From positions 18,825,142 through 18,889,141 of the forward strand of contig JASSKH010000001.1 of the NCBI GenBank assembly GCA_031763025.1: a DNA stretch of 64,000 nt, written 5' to 3'. Below are positions 21,501 through 32,889 of the stretch, piece after piece. Position 1 is the first letter of the stretch; each line of letters starts with the position of its first letter. The notes below the pieces were generated by a model. It was not told the DNA's origin. It was given only the letters and a program-made list of their open reading frames with translations, and did not search any database. A program made the position numbers and the translations under genes. This stretch comes from Macrocystis pyrifera (Eukaryota; Sar; Phaeophyceae; Laminariales; Laminariaceae).

Positions 21501-24500
21501 TAAGGGTCTATGTAAAACAACGTACGGCCGGCGCTGCAGGTAGCTATATATCATCGAAGCTAAGCTGCTGCTTCTGCGGTCCATTGTTAACAACAATGCT
21601 GTTTATCACGTTGTATCATGTTGTATCTTACGAGCAGGGCTTCTGTGGGTACACTTAAGTTGTCCTAAAAATAGTAGTGATGTTGCTGGTTTCGAACGGA
21701 CAAGTGCCAGTGAATCACAACCGCATCACCTTGATTAAGGCTCAAGAAGAAAAACGGCAAAAAAGCCCGATGAGCGCAGTACCTGACGGAAATATTTGAA
21801 ACGTTTGAACCTGTTTTTTTAGGACTTCGCAGCCTACTCTGTGCAATACCTGGAACAGGGCTTGATTTGCTACGTGTGCCGGTTGAAGACCTTTGTTGTT
21901 ACTTCATGGAAGCTGGTTCCTTTAATTGCTTTGTAATCATTTAAACGAGACAGAGTTTTACGTAACCCTTTTGCAGTACGGTCACCATTACAGTCTCAAT
22001 TATCTACACGCGCGGTCATTTCGGGCGTGCGCGGAGTCAATGCAGTCGTCTTCCCGCCTTGGAGAAGCCTTGCTGGTTCCTAGTTATGTAGTCGCGTAAA
22101 CTATGTACAAGCAAGGCTTCGCCAAGGCGAGAAGACGGCCGCATTGGCTCCGCGCACGCCCGAAATGACCGAGGATGTAGATCGAGTGGTTAGCACAACC
22201 AAGAGGTTAAAAACCAACCTACAGTACAGTAGACAAGTACAAGACATTAAGAGTCGAGCAAACGTCAAAGCTGCTTGTTTTTCTGCAACTATGAACGACC
22301 TGCGTTCCGGTGTACCATGGAGCAGACTGGGTTGCATCTCGCAAACCAATGGACAAGCACCTGCAAGGTGCGTCGCAAATATGAAACATATTTTCATCGA
22401 TGTCCACTAAACATTCCAACCCACCGTAAGCTGTGTCGGAGATTAACAAAATACATGTTCACCGCGACATGCCTCCCGACTCAATGTTTTTAAAATATGG
22501 TCCGATGCCTGTACGTCGTCCGTCCATCGTATTTTTTCGTCGTTCCTTTCGGCAGAACCCTGTGGCAAGCCGGCTTTGGCAACTGCTCAACATGCCGCGC
22601 GAATGGAAACCCCGCCTGGATGTGTCCCGCCGCCGTGAGCACCTATGCCGACATTGGTGGTTCTGGTGCTAATATCCTCGAGTTGGACGGGCAACCCGGT
22701 AAGAGTCAATCTGAAGCTACGCTACGAAAAACTTGTGTAAGGGAAAGTTGGAATGAGCAGATAAGTAGCACGACCGGCTCGGACCGTATGCTTGCCTGAA
22801 GCAGGACTGTAGGAGTCCAGCTGTCAGGATATGGCTGGGCGATTTCGCACGAGATGCGAGTCGCACCCTCTGCTTCGGAAACTCTGCGTCAACGCATCGC
22901 ACCCTCTACTTCGGAAACTCTGTGTCAACGTCGCGAATAATTTGCAAACATGAATCGACAACGCTGCTGTATTCTGTTTCTTTGCAGGAACGACCTGTGG
23001 CCACCTGGACGAAGACATTTTCACCGATGAGCTGATGACCGGATACGTCGACAGCGTGAGAAAATGCTACTGTCCGACTCCTCATCTACCCTCGATTTCC
23101 ACGCCTACGCATATTTAGTACTCCCCAGCCAGACACACCGTGGCCATTTATCGGGATGCTGTCGAGCAGGAATAGCATGAGAAACGGGAGATGTGGCCGC
23201 GAATTCAACATATTACTTGATCCGATGATCATATTCGGTACATACTGCCAGTTGAAATACGGAACCAGCCCGAGAGCTGCTTTAAACGTATTGACCCAAG
23301 TTTCGCCCGGCACGAACGACGACTGCAACGCATGTTTAATTTTTCATGAGTTATATCATACGAACCACCATGACCAGGTCACGTAACCAGTTTCGTTTTG
23401 AAAACCCTAGGACTGGCGCTTTACATAGCGCAACCGATGGGTCCCAACCAACTACAGACATTGGGTAGGTTGTGTACTTGCCAGGTGTTTCCCGATCATA
23501 GAGGGTACAGGTTTTTTCCTTGTCATTTTTGAGAATGAACACGCGAAACAAAGTGATTCAGAATCGCGAAGCCAGAAGGAATCCAAAACCGGTCTTAAAA
23601 GAATATTGACTAACAACGGGCATTTTTTGAAAAAATTGAGAAAATTTCCCCCAAACGTTAAAATTAAAAGTAGAGACGACGCCCATTGCATACCTCATTT
23701 GTCGAGAAGACACATGTATGCATACAGGAGTTGTAGTCAAAATAATGTATTGTGTTGGAGCCAGGAAAAGTCGGTTTTTCGCCTTGTTCTCCCTTTTAAA
23801 ATAGATAAAAATAAAAATCGTATCCAAAGGAGTTTGCCCCTTGACGAGATACGCTCAAAACCGGGTGTAAAACAATCAAAATACAACTCTGTCGACCTTC
23901 AAAATCTTACTTGTTTTCGTCAAATAAACGAATCGCTCAACGCAACAACGGAAACAACCAATTCGAAAGAATGGTCCGATCCGTCTGAAACAGAGCTTTC
24001 GGGCAATAGGTTTTATGCGTTCTTCAAAAACGTAAACACCTCACAACAGTTCAATGTGTGAACCTTGAATTTGTGGGAAAAATGTGCTGCCTGGACTATA
24101 CGGTATCGTAAAAAAACGGCGTGAATTTCCGACGCTTGAACGATTCTGACTTGCAAGGTTGAACTATCCTGTACCAGCTTGTTCTTGTCGCTTGCCCTAG
24201 TGCTGCGCTCCATATCGTGAAACGGTCCAAACGTTCGCATGCATGCCTCGTTCTACATTTTTGTCCCCAACGTTCGCAGACCATGCACTTGTCGAAGATG
24301 ACCGCATCCATTCTCGACGATCTCAAGTACATCGTCGACCCCAGCGCGGTGAGTTTCGATTTGCTGTGCGCAATGGAGGTTTGAAAAGTACGAATACGTC
24401 CAACGATGCTCGTCGCACACCAAGCGTCAATAACTCGACGCGTCTCTGTCAGCTGCAATTTGTCAACTGGCGTCATACGTTTGGTTTAAACGGTCGCCCT

Positions 24501-25944
24501 TCACCAGCGAGAGGAAACGAACTGGCACGCAATATATACATGTGGTTGTGACTATCACAAACAAAGACGGGAGGTTGACGTGGCCTATTCCTTTGCATGC
24601 ACAAGCACCAAGTGCGTGCTTGCTGTTTCGTGCGACGACCGTGCTCGACCCTGTCTGCGACCCAGTCTAACCTGCGACCAACCTCCCCGTGGTCACCGCG
24701 TGCGGCCTCGTTTGCTCCGTCCTCTTCCATTCGCCTCAGGTGGATGCGTATACTCTTCCTTCCCGACGTGGTAAGTACCTCCTGAGCGAGTTCATGTTGT
24801 GGTATACCCCCGATGCGTTCGGTGCTGAGTACTCAAACACCTGCGCCCAGTTGACTCGATTTTTGTGCGTTTACCGTGCTGGTACTTGTCCACAGGGATT
24901 ATTGGCTGTAACGTTGCACCCGGTTCGTCAGAGTCTTTCTGCACTGGTACTGCAGTGCTCTGTTTTATCTGGTACCACCGTACCCATAAGGCAGATTAAT
25001 GTTTCAAATACTGTAGTGCACCATCGTATAAACGCCATGCTGGTACGTCCTGCCTCAGGGCTCAACGTTTCCTGACGGACAGGGCTCCTCTCTCACTATA
25101 GCAACTGCCGAAAATACCTGCACTACCATTTGTTTTTTCTGTTGTACGTGCGTATACCAAAATTACTGGGGAATGCCAACATAGACGAATATCGCGATCC
25201 ACAGGGTCGGAAGAATAAAATTAGCCCGAAACGGGAGCAGCCCCGGTTCTCCCTTTTCATTCGTCCTTTTTCGGTTCGGGTCGGGGACAGGGTCAGGGGT
25301 CAAGGGTTCGAGTTTGGGTTGAGAATTGGGTTGGGCCCACGCCAGTAACTTGATCACAACAACAAAATCTTTATAGTCTGCAAACAACGAACAGCGCGAC
25401 GTCTAGAAAATCCTGCGGGACACCCGGTTATAGATCCCACGTACCCAATACGATTGCGGATCGGGTAACCTTGAGTGGCCCGGATATTTTACTTCCCCGT
25501 CAGCGCCAGGTTAGTTGGTACGCCGCATCCCGTAAGCTGTAGGGGTGGAACTGCTCTATGTGAAATCCCCGAAACACCCAAACGTGGAAGGAAGATTCCG
25601 TTAAACCCATCCAAAGTCTTGTTCGTGCTTCGCACGATCTGCTCCAGGAGAGCACGTCCTACACGTTGTTTACGGACGGACGTGACCGAAGCGGAACGCC
25701 ACCTCTCAGTGTGTTTTGTTCAGGCACGACATGGGCATATGTACATACTGTACGGTCGCATCGATCGTCTTATTGCACATCCCCGTTGCTGTCCATTTAA
25801 CGTTGCACTGCAGGCGCTTCGATCATCGGGGAGACGGAGCCACCTGTTGCCATTAACGACACCGCAGTGGATGCAACCATCCTCGCTACGAACAGTGACG
25901 GCGACGTTGTCGAAGAATTAGAAGGCATTGTGATGGTGTTTTAA
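18560..25944 (+). CDS. Secreted leishmanolysin-like (M8) zinc metallopeptidase with EGF domain, gene A
   Basis: Ten exons: 18560-19133, 19357-19410, 19675-19794, 20012-20096, 20508-20774, 22556-22698, 22988-23055, 24280-24348, 24740-24770, 25814-25944. All introns are GT-AG and all phases join without a stop, giving about 513 residues. Exon 1 encodes a signal peptide (to about residue 25, ending VAES), an unrecognised region and eight cysteines between residues 129 and 189. Exon 2 encodes a short PAPTPAP linker. Exon 3 is a six-cysteine EGF-like domain (CNPNPCQNGGSC). Exons 5-8 form the catalytic domain: HEMGHVIGVG (His358, Glu359, His362), TLW, third zinc ligand His420 in CGHLDED, and Met-turn ELMTGY. 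Family members cleave extracellular proteins; the substrate here is unknown. The third His is followed by Leu where Trp is usual. The exon 2 donor is uncertain (19387 also fits and gives 505 residues). Start ATG is the first in the frame and is preceded by the conserved leader. Confidence 0.87.
22013..22171 (+). other. Long intronic hairpin in gene A intron 5
   Basis: Two arms of about 65 bases (22013-22077 and 22107-22171) are inverted copies with only about six mismatches, separated by a 29-base loop. The left arm begins cggtcatttcgggcgtgcgc and the right arm ends gcgcacgcccgaaatgaccg. The transcript of gene A would form a near-perfect stem. Gene B carries only the left-arm equivalent (from about 57718), so the second arm was added in A or lost in B. 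Confidence 0.8.
22861..22930 (+). repeat. 36-bp tandem duplication in gene A intron 6
   Basis: The unit beginning tcgcaccctctgcttcgg is present twice with three to four differences. The corresponding place in gene B (about 58549) has one copy, so this arose after the duplication. Confidence 0.7.
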
Positions 25945-27662
25945 GTGACATTCACAGATACCAAGGCCTTGAACACAGTACACTCTGCCATTTTCCCACG
26001 ATCCATGAAAACACCGGCAATGTGGCATTACCACCATCATGCCGGCAATCGTGTGAAAATTTGGGACAGCGAATAGAACGCTGAGAGAAGGGGCAGGTAG
26101 ATCTCAAGATGGTTGCAAGGTGGTGGACACTAGTATTTTGCGTGCGCGTTTTCGTGGATTTCGCCGCAAACCAATATGGAGAATGTGCACGATGTACGGT
26201 GGTACTGGGACGGTACACCGGTGTTCACTGCAGGCTTCCAAACCTAAAAAGCGCGAGTTCATGAAGTGGCCCGGAAATGACGTTTGAGAGTCCGTTTGGT
26301 CTGCCCCGTAAATAATTTCCGCACGGAACGGGTGTAGCCCGGGTGTGTTCAAGGGCTGGACGGCCGGAACCGCAATTTCCTCGATACCTTCGTTTCCAAA
26401 ATATGTCGGCGAAATGTCTAAACTGTAATACTTGCCAACGGAATTGAGATAAGTGATATGTATTTTTATGATTGGCTTTAGACGGAGGTGAAGAGAGTTG
26501 AATGTTTGGTACGGTGGTCATAAGGCCTTTTTGGTGCACAGGGCGATGCCGGGGGGGATTTGTACTCGATAGCGGAGATGTAGTAATATCATGTATGGCC
26601 GTAATCGTATGAACATAGACCCTCGCAGCTCACCAATGCCGGGATGCAGCCTGTCGGCTTTTCACCGACCGACCAGGCAGACATTGCTTGCACCAAGCGA
26701 GAAGCGTCGTGAGGTCTCCGGCGAGTCTTTGCCGGGGGAGGGGCGGTCAATTCCAACTGCATGATTTATGTCAATTGGTTGTTAAATTCGGTACTTGTGG
26801 GCTAGACATCTAGATTGGTGTGGTAAAAAACGGTCGCATCGCTTGCAGTCCTGCTACGAATTATATAATATATTCACCGTGACCGGCGGGATCCTTGTCT
26901 CAGGAACCCCCCGGGATGTAATTTTATTTTTTCCTTGATATATCGCTGCAGTGGAACACGGTATTCTTAATCGGGCTGCACTTTCATGTACCTCAACACC
27001 GTTTTTTTTTGTCGGATACGGAACGCCTCAACCAAGGACTCGCAGCAACGCTTAGGCACACCCGTATTGTAACGCGCACCACCACAGGTAGGGGTTTCGT
27101 TAAGTTAGCGTGTCTTCGGTGTTCAATCTATCTAGCAGGGTGTACAGCGATGCTGGCCCCGGACTCTTTCTGCGGAGCTTAAGGCCACAAGGGTTTTTCT
27201 CCGCTTTGTGGCGGACTACTTACCACAGCTGGAGTTCGTGAACACCCCTATTCAACGTGAAACACTTACAATTGTTCGGGCAGCATCTTCGGAAAGTACC
27301 CTCGTACGTAATACCAGGATCTTGCTGGGCTCGGGGATTGTGTAGGAAGTGATACGGGAAGTGGTAGATAAGAGTCGTTGGTAAGCGCTTCTACGTAGGC
27401 TAACACAGGACTGCAGTGAACGTCCTCGACCGCTTCTTGGATCTAATCATCACATCTCACTATATGGTAGTGTTAATCAGGGTGATATTTGACATACCGC
27501 CCTAACCTCGCGTTTCCATTGAAATCATGTTTTTCAGAACATTGTGTTGTTCCAACTCTAATGGAACCCCTGTGGTTCTTCCCTAAGACCCGAGGATTAG
27601 GTATCGCTTGACGTAGGTTTGCTGAGTTGTCTCTGGGAACAGTCGCGACCTAATACTGAACT
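25945..27662 (+). other. 3' flank of gene A, duplicated after gene B
   Basis: The sequence aligns with 61420-62960 through words such as tgtgatggtgttttaag, ggctagacatctagattg, ggtcgcatcgcttgcag, catgtacctcaac, and gcagtgaacgtcc. Open frames on either strand are not conserved between copies, so I read it as 3' untranslated and intergenic DNA. The polyadenylation site is not visible. Confidence 0.5.
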
Positions 27663-28526
27663 AAGGGGACGCTGGCACGCTCAGGAATGCGTCGTCAAGT
27701 ACCCACGCGTAGGCGTTTCGGCCCCATATACATACGGCTAGGGATTGGACTGAAGGAGTTCCAACCAAGATCCAAATTTCTTGGTTGTAGAATGGTTGGC
27801 GCAAGTATTCGAGAATCATGAGCATTTTGAGCCCATTTTTGCACTTTTGAGGACCCAATAGTTTACTACCCATCATACGAATATAGGTTTAAGCCCAGCA
27901 GCATCTTCGACGACGACTCCCTAAGAGATATGCCATCCGCCTGAAGAACATCAATCTTCTAGTGAAGACTATTTCGTTATCGGTTATGTAGCCATTGGCC
28001 TATGCTCTATTGCATCAAATGAAACAGTTTAGCGGTTTTTCTAAAAAATTATTTTAATGCTACTCGCTCCCAACTTCGAATACACGCTAACACCTTGTGA
28101 GTCATTTTCTCGATGCCCACGACCGCAGCCTAGCGCACACGATGCCCTTGCAGACCCCACCATAGGCATCCTTTAATTTCGTGGGCTGTAGTTTCCTAAC
28201 CGTCCGGAGGTAAAGTGCAAACGTTCAGTTGGGGGTTGTTTTGGGTCTCATTTTTGGCATTCCAAATTTCGACCACTAGAGCAGCTCTTAGTCGAGGTGT
28301 AGGCCTCTCTTAAGAACCGGCGGGGAATCAATTCCGGGAAAACCACAAGCTGATGTGATGAACCGGTGACATGTCACGGTCACTCTCCGGTGAACTCGAA
28401 CTACCCGAAGTTCTAAACGCAGCGTGTTGAGATAGCGGTGCTTTTTGTCCGTTCCGATAAAATATATACATATTAGAGTAAGCGGAAACCCGGGGACCAG
28501 GGGACGCTCGGTTGCCAGCGTCCCTT
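27663..28526. mobile_element. TIR-bounded insertion carrying a copy of M8 upstream DNA
   Basis: Block B runs straight from gcgatcgcc (62970) to atgtttcttggatgacg (62994) where block A has about 860 extra bases. The extra DNA starts aaggggacgctggca and ends tgccagcgtccctt, which are inverted copies of each other. Inside, 28130-28385 resembles the upstream flank of both M8 genes (gcgggctg-like cgtgggctgtagttt, gttcagttgggggttgttt, gtgtaggcc). No transposase is visible, so it would be non-autonomous. Target duplications are not clear. Confidence 0.5.
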
Positions 28527-28799
28527 TGAGATGTTTCTCGGATGACGTTGGGTGCTGAAAATTAACTGTTTGGTAGCATGTTGCCTGCATTGGAGCTATT
28601 TCTTAATCGTGCCGTCGCCAGGATGCCACTGGTGTTGATGCGACCGGAACGTAACTTACTGTTACTGCGTGAAGGTGGCAGCTGAAGTTACTCACACCGA
28701 GTTTGGCTACGTGACCGTTTTCGTCTCCTGGGTGCACGGCATGAGCTACCAGTGTTACCCTTGAAGTTGCAGGGTAAGGAAAATCCCGTTCTTTGCTGA

Positions 28800-29330
28800 A
28801 TTTCTACAAGTACACATGTGATCTCTCAAAGGGATTCAGACAAAGTGTCTGTCTATCTGATGAGGGTAACCCCATGGTTACCTACGGAACAATTGCTTTC
28901 GATGCAACTACGCCCATGCCGCGCGCATCAGGTCGGAGCCCTCGCGGAGGCGCTCGTCATGGTCCAAATCTCAGGTAATGGGGTGCCCCGTACGTAGAGT
29001 TATCAGAGATGACTTCTACCTGGTATATCTTAATCGGGGTGACGGGTCTAGAAGCAGCATTCGCTCCCTCAATGCCAGCGGAAAAACTGTTAATCCAGTC
29101 TATTTTCAAGTAGAAAATTGGGCATAATTCACTCTTGTACTGTGCTGCAAGCGACACGCGGCACGGCGATAGCAAAGGCTGTGTCCCGTCTCTGTCTTCT
29201 TTCCGCTTCTCTCCGTCCCTTCTCCGCTCCCTCTCTCGCTCCCTGCCCCGCTCCCTCCCTCCGTCACTCCCTCACACCCTCCCTCCGCCTCCCCTCCCTC
29301 TCGACCTGCCAGCCCCCTCCTCCTTGTTTC
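28800..29330 (+). repeat. Interspersed repeat R10, copy after gene A
   Basis: It shares gtctgtctatctgatgaggg, catcaggtcggagccctcg, gacttctacctgg and a ctccctc-rich 3' end with 49550-50110 and 63600-64000. In both gene blocks an R10 copy marks the downstream limit of the visible duplication. It has no coding domain. Confidence 0.6.
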
Positions 29331-29384
29331 CCTGTACCCCCCTCTCTAGAGCAGTAGTAGTACATGGTACCCGGCGCGCTGATG

Positions 29385-29835
29385 CAACACGGGCAACAAT
29401 ATTACGGTGGTAATCCAAGGGCATGTAGGCAAAGGGGATGATGCAAATCGAAACCGGAGACTGTGAAGATGTCACAGCCCTTCTCCGCCCGTTCAGCTTC
29501 TTATACCTCGTCTTGTTCCCGGCAGTGTGCCCCTACACCAGACGAGTTGCTATTGAGACTAGGTTCAGGCGTACGTTCCGCAGACAAAGTGGAACAACGG
29601 GAATGCAGGTGGCAGTCTTTGCAACGAACTGAAAGCGCTTGAGCGTGTGAATGTGTGCCAGACGGCCTATGGCCCTGTTTGTTCTGAGCACGAATTAATA
29701 CATGATGGTATAGAGTGTGAGTACGTATGAGCAGCCTTTCGAGGAACCTATGCCATATCGGCCAGAGAGATAGACGAGACTACGCCATCATGCATGACAC
29801 GCGCAACGTTCGACTCTGTGACACGGTCTCTAATC
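29385..29835 (+). repeat. Direct repeat R11, left copy
   Basis: The sequence matches 40755-41235 in the same orientation: gcatgtaggcaaaggggatg, cggcagtgtgcccctacac, ggttcaggcgtacgttccgc, ggcctatggccctgttt, catgcatgacacgcgc. The two copies flank the 11-kb interval containing the Ty3/gypsy remnant. I could not show LTR features (TG...CA ends, primer site), so the LTR reading is unproven. Confidence 0.65.
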
Positions 29836-29839
29836 CGGT

Positions 29840-31065
29840 AGCATAGTCTGCGCCTGTAAACGACCGTGAGCGCCTGAGAGAAAACCCTCTTTGCAGGCTT
29901 TCTAATATATGTTGCTCCTGCTGGTCGAGGTTTCTCCTGGTGTGAGGGGGTTCTCGGAGACTTTCTTTTTCACCTTGACCACCATGGTTCCTTACTGGGT
30001 AGACTCGTAACTGGCGTCTCTCAATGCACTACAGCCGATAAGTAGCGACGCCACTAGTCAAACACTACACTCATGAACGGGTCATGGTAGAGCGGGCAAT
30101 CGGCCACGGCGGCGTCCGGCATGCGGTGGGCTTGCTCCCCATCCGCGTGTTGCTCGGCGCCGTGGCTCCCGAGTTTTCACAGAAGATATGATAGGACAGT
30201 ACCCACGGAGGTTGGCCACCGCCGAGGCGATTGCTAGCCCTGAATCCGTAGGTTGTGCGTGTAGACGTGTAGCACGAGTGAATCAAGGCTAGATAAACCC
30301 CGCTCGAGATAGGGCTGCGTGGTAGGAGTCGTTCAGCAGAGTCCGGGCTCTCACATATTCGGTATGCAGGAGGGTAGTTGTCTCACGCACACCTCACACG
30401 CATTCGACGGGATACGGTTCGACGAATTCATCCTGCATCCCGTGTATCGCATGACATTTTCTGCGTCGTATTTCGGCACGAAGCACTCTCTGGTTGATGA
30501 CAAGGGGGGGAGGCTGCTCTTGATTCCCCACGCCGAATTCTAGACTAATACACCTACAGACGCGGAGAGTACCCACAGTGTAAACAGCAGTAGCGAACCC
30601 TAGCTTTGAGCGATATTTCGACGGTACGTGCAGCGGGGAGATCGTGACTGAGTCCATCGTTTAGAAGAATCTTCAGTAGGATGCGATCGGGTCGCGCCAC
30701 TGTCTCCAAGCGGGGCCGCGGGTGGACACCGTGTGGGTCTTGGAGCTGCACTCCGTGAGAGGTTTAGTGTGGGTGAATGAGCGCTGACTTCGTCCACCCG
30801 TGAGGGGGGGTGGCTTACGCCTCGTTTAGCAGAGTCCGGACTCTGCTGAGCTCGGGTATGCGTGAGTGTAGTAGCCCCACACACTGCCATGTGTTCAACG
30901 CAGGTCTACCTAGCTGGTGCAGGTATCTTGCAGTGTCTCTGCGGCATATAGTCTCTTTTTAGTGCGCAGCGCCCACCCCTCGTCATATGTGAGCTTTGCA
31001 AACTCAGGCGAGGAAGGGGGGTTAGTTATCGACTCCCCGCTGGTTGAAATATTTGTCCCCCCCAT
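29840..31065. other. Gene-free stretch
   Basis: I see no recognisable domain. A short word cagcagagtccgggctct occurs near 30333 and, as agcagagtccggactct, near 30828. Open frames under 100 codons are scattered on both strands without support. Confidence 0.3.
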
Positions 31066-31069
31066 ACGA

Positions 31070-31375
31070 ATCACACGAAATCATATATATCGGGTATAAC
31101 GCGTAAGGAAAATACAGCACCCGAGCAGTGAACCACACGCTCATTAATCATACAGGCATTATAAATAAAACAACAGCATTTTGTGCAACGAAATACCTAT
31201 TCGCGACGCCCCGCTAGATGAACAAATGTCTCCCAAACGGAACACACTAAATCATATACACGGGGAATGAAGCATAAGGAAACGACAGCACCCGACGAGT
31301 GAACCCAAGCTCATGAATAACACAGGCAACGTCATAAATGTAAGAGAAATTTTGGCGACGAAATACCAATTATGC
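31070..31375 (+). repeat. Diverged tandem duplication, ~171-bp period
   Basis: Words aaatcatata, gcgtaaggaaa/gcataaggaaa, acagcacccga and gcgacgaaatacca/caacgaaataccta recur in order at a spacing of about 171 bases. Two units only. Nothing recognised was seen between 31375 and 31900. Confidence 0.6.
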
Positions 31376-31899
31376 TAGGCAACAACAACGCGAGGGAATC
31401 CTCGCGCACGAGGCATTAGACCAGCCCCCTTCGTACGCCAGTGGGGTGAGAAGGGGGGGCAGGGAGGTCAGGGGAATCGGTGAGAGGCCATACCGCCGGT
31501 TTTCTCGCCAGAGGGCCCGCAGAGAAAAACAGGGGGACGGGAAGAGAAGAATAAGATAGCTGACGGCACCACCTACGGCATGAACGTCGCTAGACCAGTC
31601 CACAAGCTGCATATTTCGATCCATGCTTGATGTTCGCTCGCATAAGGAAGCGCTTGTAGTCGTACCGGAGCCCGCAGCATGCGAGATATCTCAGCTCAGT
31701 AAGTAGGTACCATACTGCTGCTAGTACGGGTCGCTATCGCTTTGACGGTCATGTAGATAGACCGGCAGTCATGCTCGATGTTCGTCCGTGTACGAATCGA
31801 CCGTACAGCAGTGGTATAAATAGGGCTCCCTGTTGTTTTGTCAAATTGTGTTGTGGCAACTCGTGAGCCGCGTGTGCGGTCTAGTCGTTCACTTCTCGT

Positions 31900-32240
31900 A
31901 GAAATTTACCAGCATGCTGCACGAAATTTCAACAACTATCCAAGTAGTGCTGCATCGGTAATAAGGTACCAGCAGGCTGCACAATTGTTCAACAGCGTCC
32001 AGTGCTGTACGTTCGTATGACCTATGCCGGCATACTGCACGAAATTGCGGCCATGTAGGGCTGCACTGCTTCAACTGTACCGGCGTGCTGTGCGAAAGTC
32101 AAACTACACATCGGCACCATTTGTTTTTTTCGACGGTGTCTAGTAGTGCCTGTTCTCAGGGTAACGAAAAAATTGCCGCAACGTACCGAAATTATGCTCC
32201 CAAAGTCAAACATATACCAGCACGCTGCACACATTTCCAC
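31900..32240 (+). repeat. Degenerate tandem array with TACCAGCATGCTGCAC core
   Basis: A core like taccagcatgctgcacgaaa followed by ttcaac appears at 31907, 31967, 32025, 32078 and 32215, with a weaker unit near 32183. Spacing between the first four is 53 to 60 bases. Units have drifted but the core is well kept. The array lies just upstream of the Ty3/gypsy remnant. The following 32240-32890 shows no gene. Confidence 0.65.
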
Positions 32241-32889
32241 CAATGCCCAGCATCGCCCTTTCGCAGTATTATCGTGTATGCTGTGCCTCCATATTTGGGG
32301 CCACAACTTGGAATCGTGGCAGCCAGATTTTGCGATGCAGTGTTGCCGCAATGCCGCCGGAATTGCCCAATGCGCGGTAACCATATTGTTCCACTGTAAC
32401 TTGCGATGTTTTTTTTTATTCTATTTCAACACGGTATCTGCATGATGCGCAAATCCTTCCAGATACCGACCCTATTTAGATTTTGGTATTGCTACAATGT
32501 TTTCGTGCTCATGAGGGCTGATTGACACCGGTTTAGTGTCGGGCTTACAGGGTCGAGAAAATTGTAGTTGGTCGAAACGTCATCATGGTCGGTATCTTGT
32601 TCACATAGGTAGGTAATTTTATACCCGGTGCAGCGTGTTCGTGCTCTCCCTTGTGTAAGAGGTGCACAAAGGAGTGTGGTGAGTATGGCTAGATTAGCGA
32701 GTCCAGGAGGATGCAGCCGGGACAGCCGAGCGGCAGTTTGATTTCAGCTGCAACACCAAGACATTTCATGACGCGGATCGCCTAACGCTTGCCTGACCCG
32801 ACCGCCCAGTAGCTGGTAGACCGAACCCCAACAGTTAGTGTGTACGCTTTGATGTTAAAGTAAGGCACTACTGACCACGTCGCCGTTCC

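Noticed and set aside
23606..24061. 151-codon open frame within intron 7 of gene A
   Set aside because: No domain was recognised and the corresponding part of gene B intron 7 is unrelated, so there is no sign of constraint.
29118..29413. Open frames rich in Ser, Pro and Leu in the ctccctc tract
   Set aside because: Low-complexity pyrimidine tract at the 3' end of repeat R10. The three copies have different frames.
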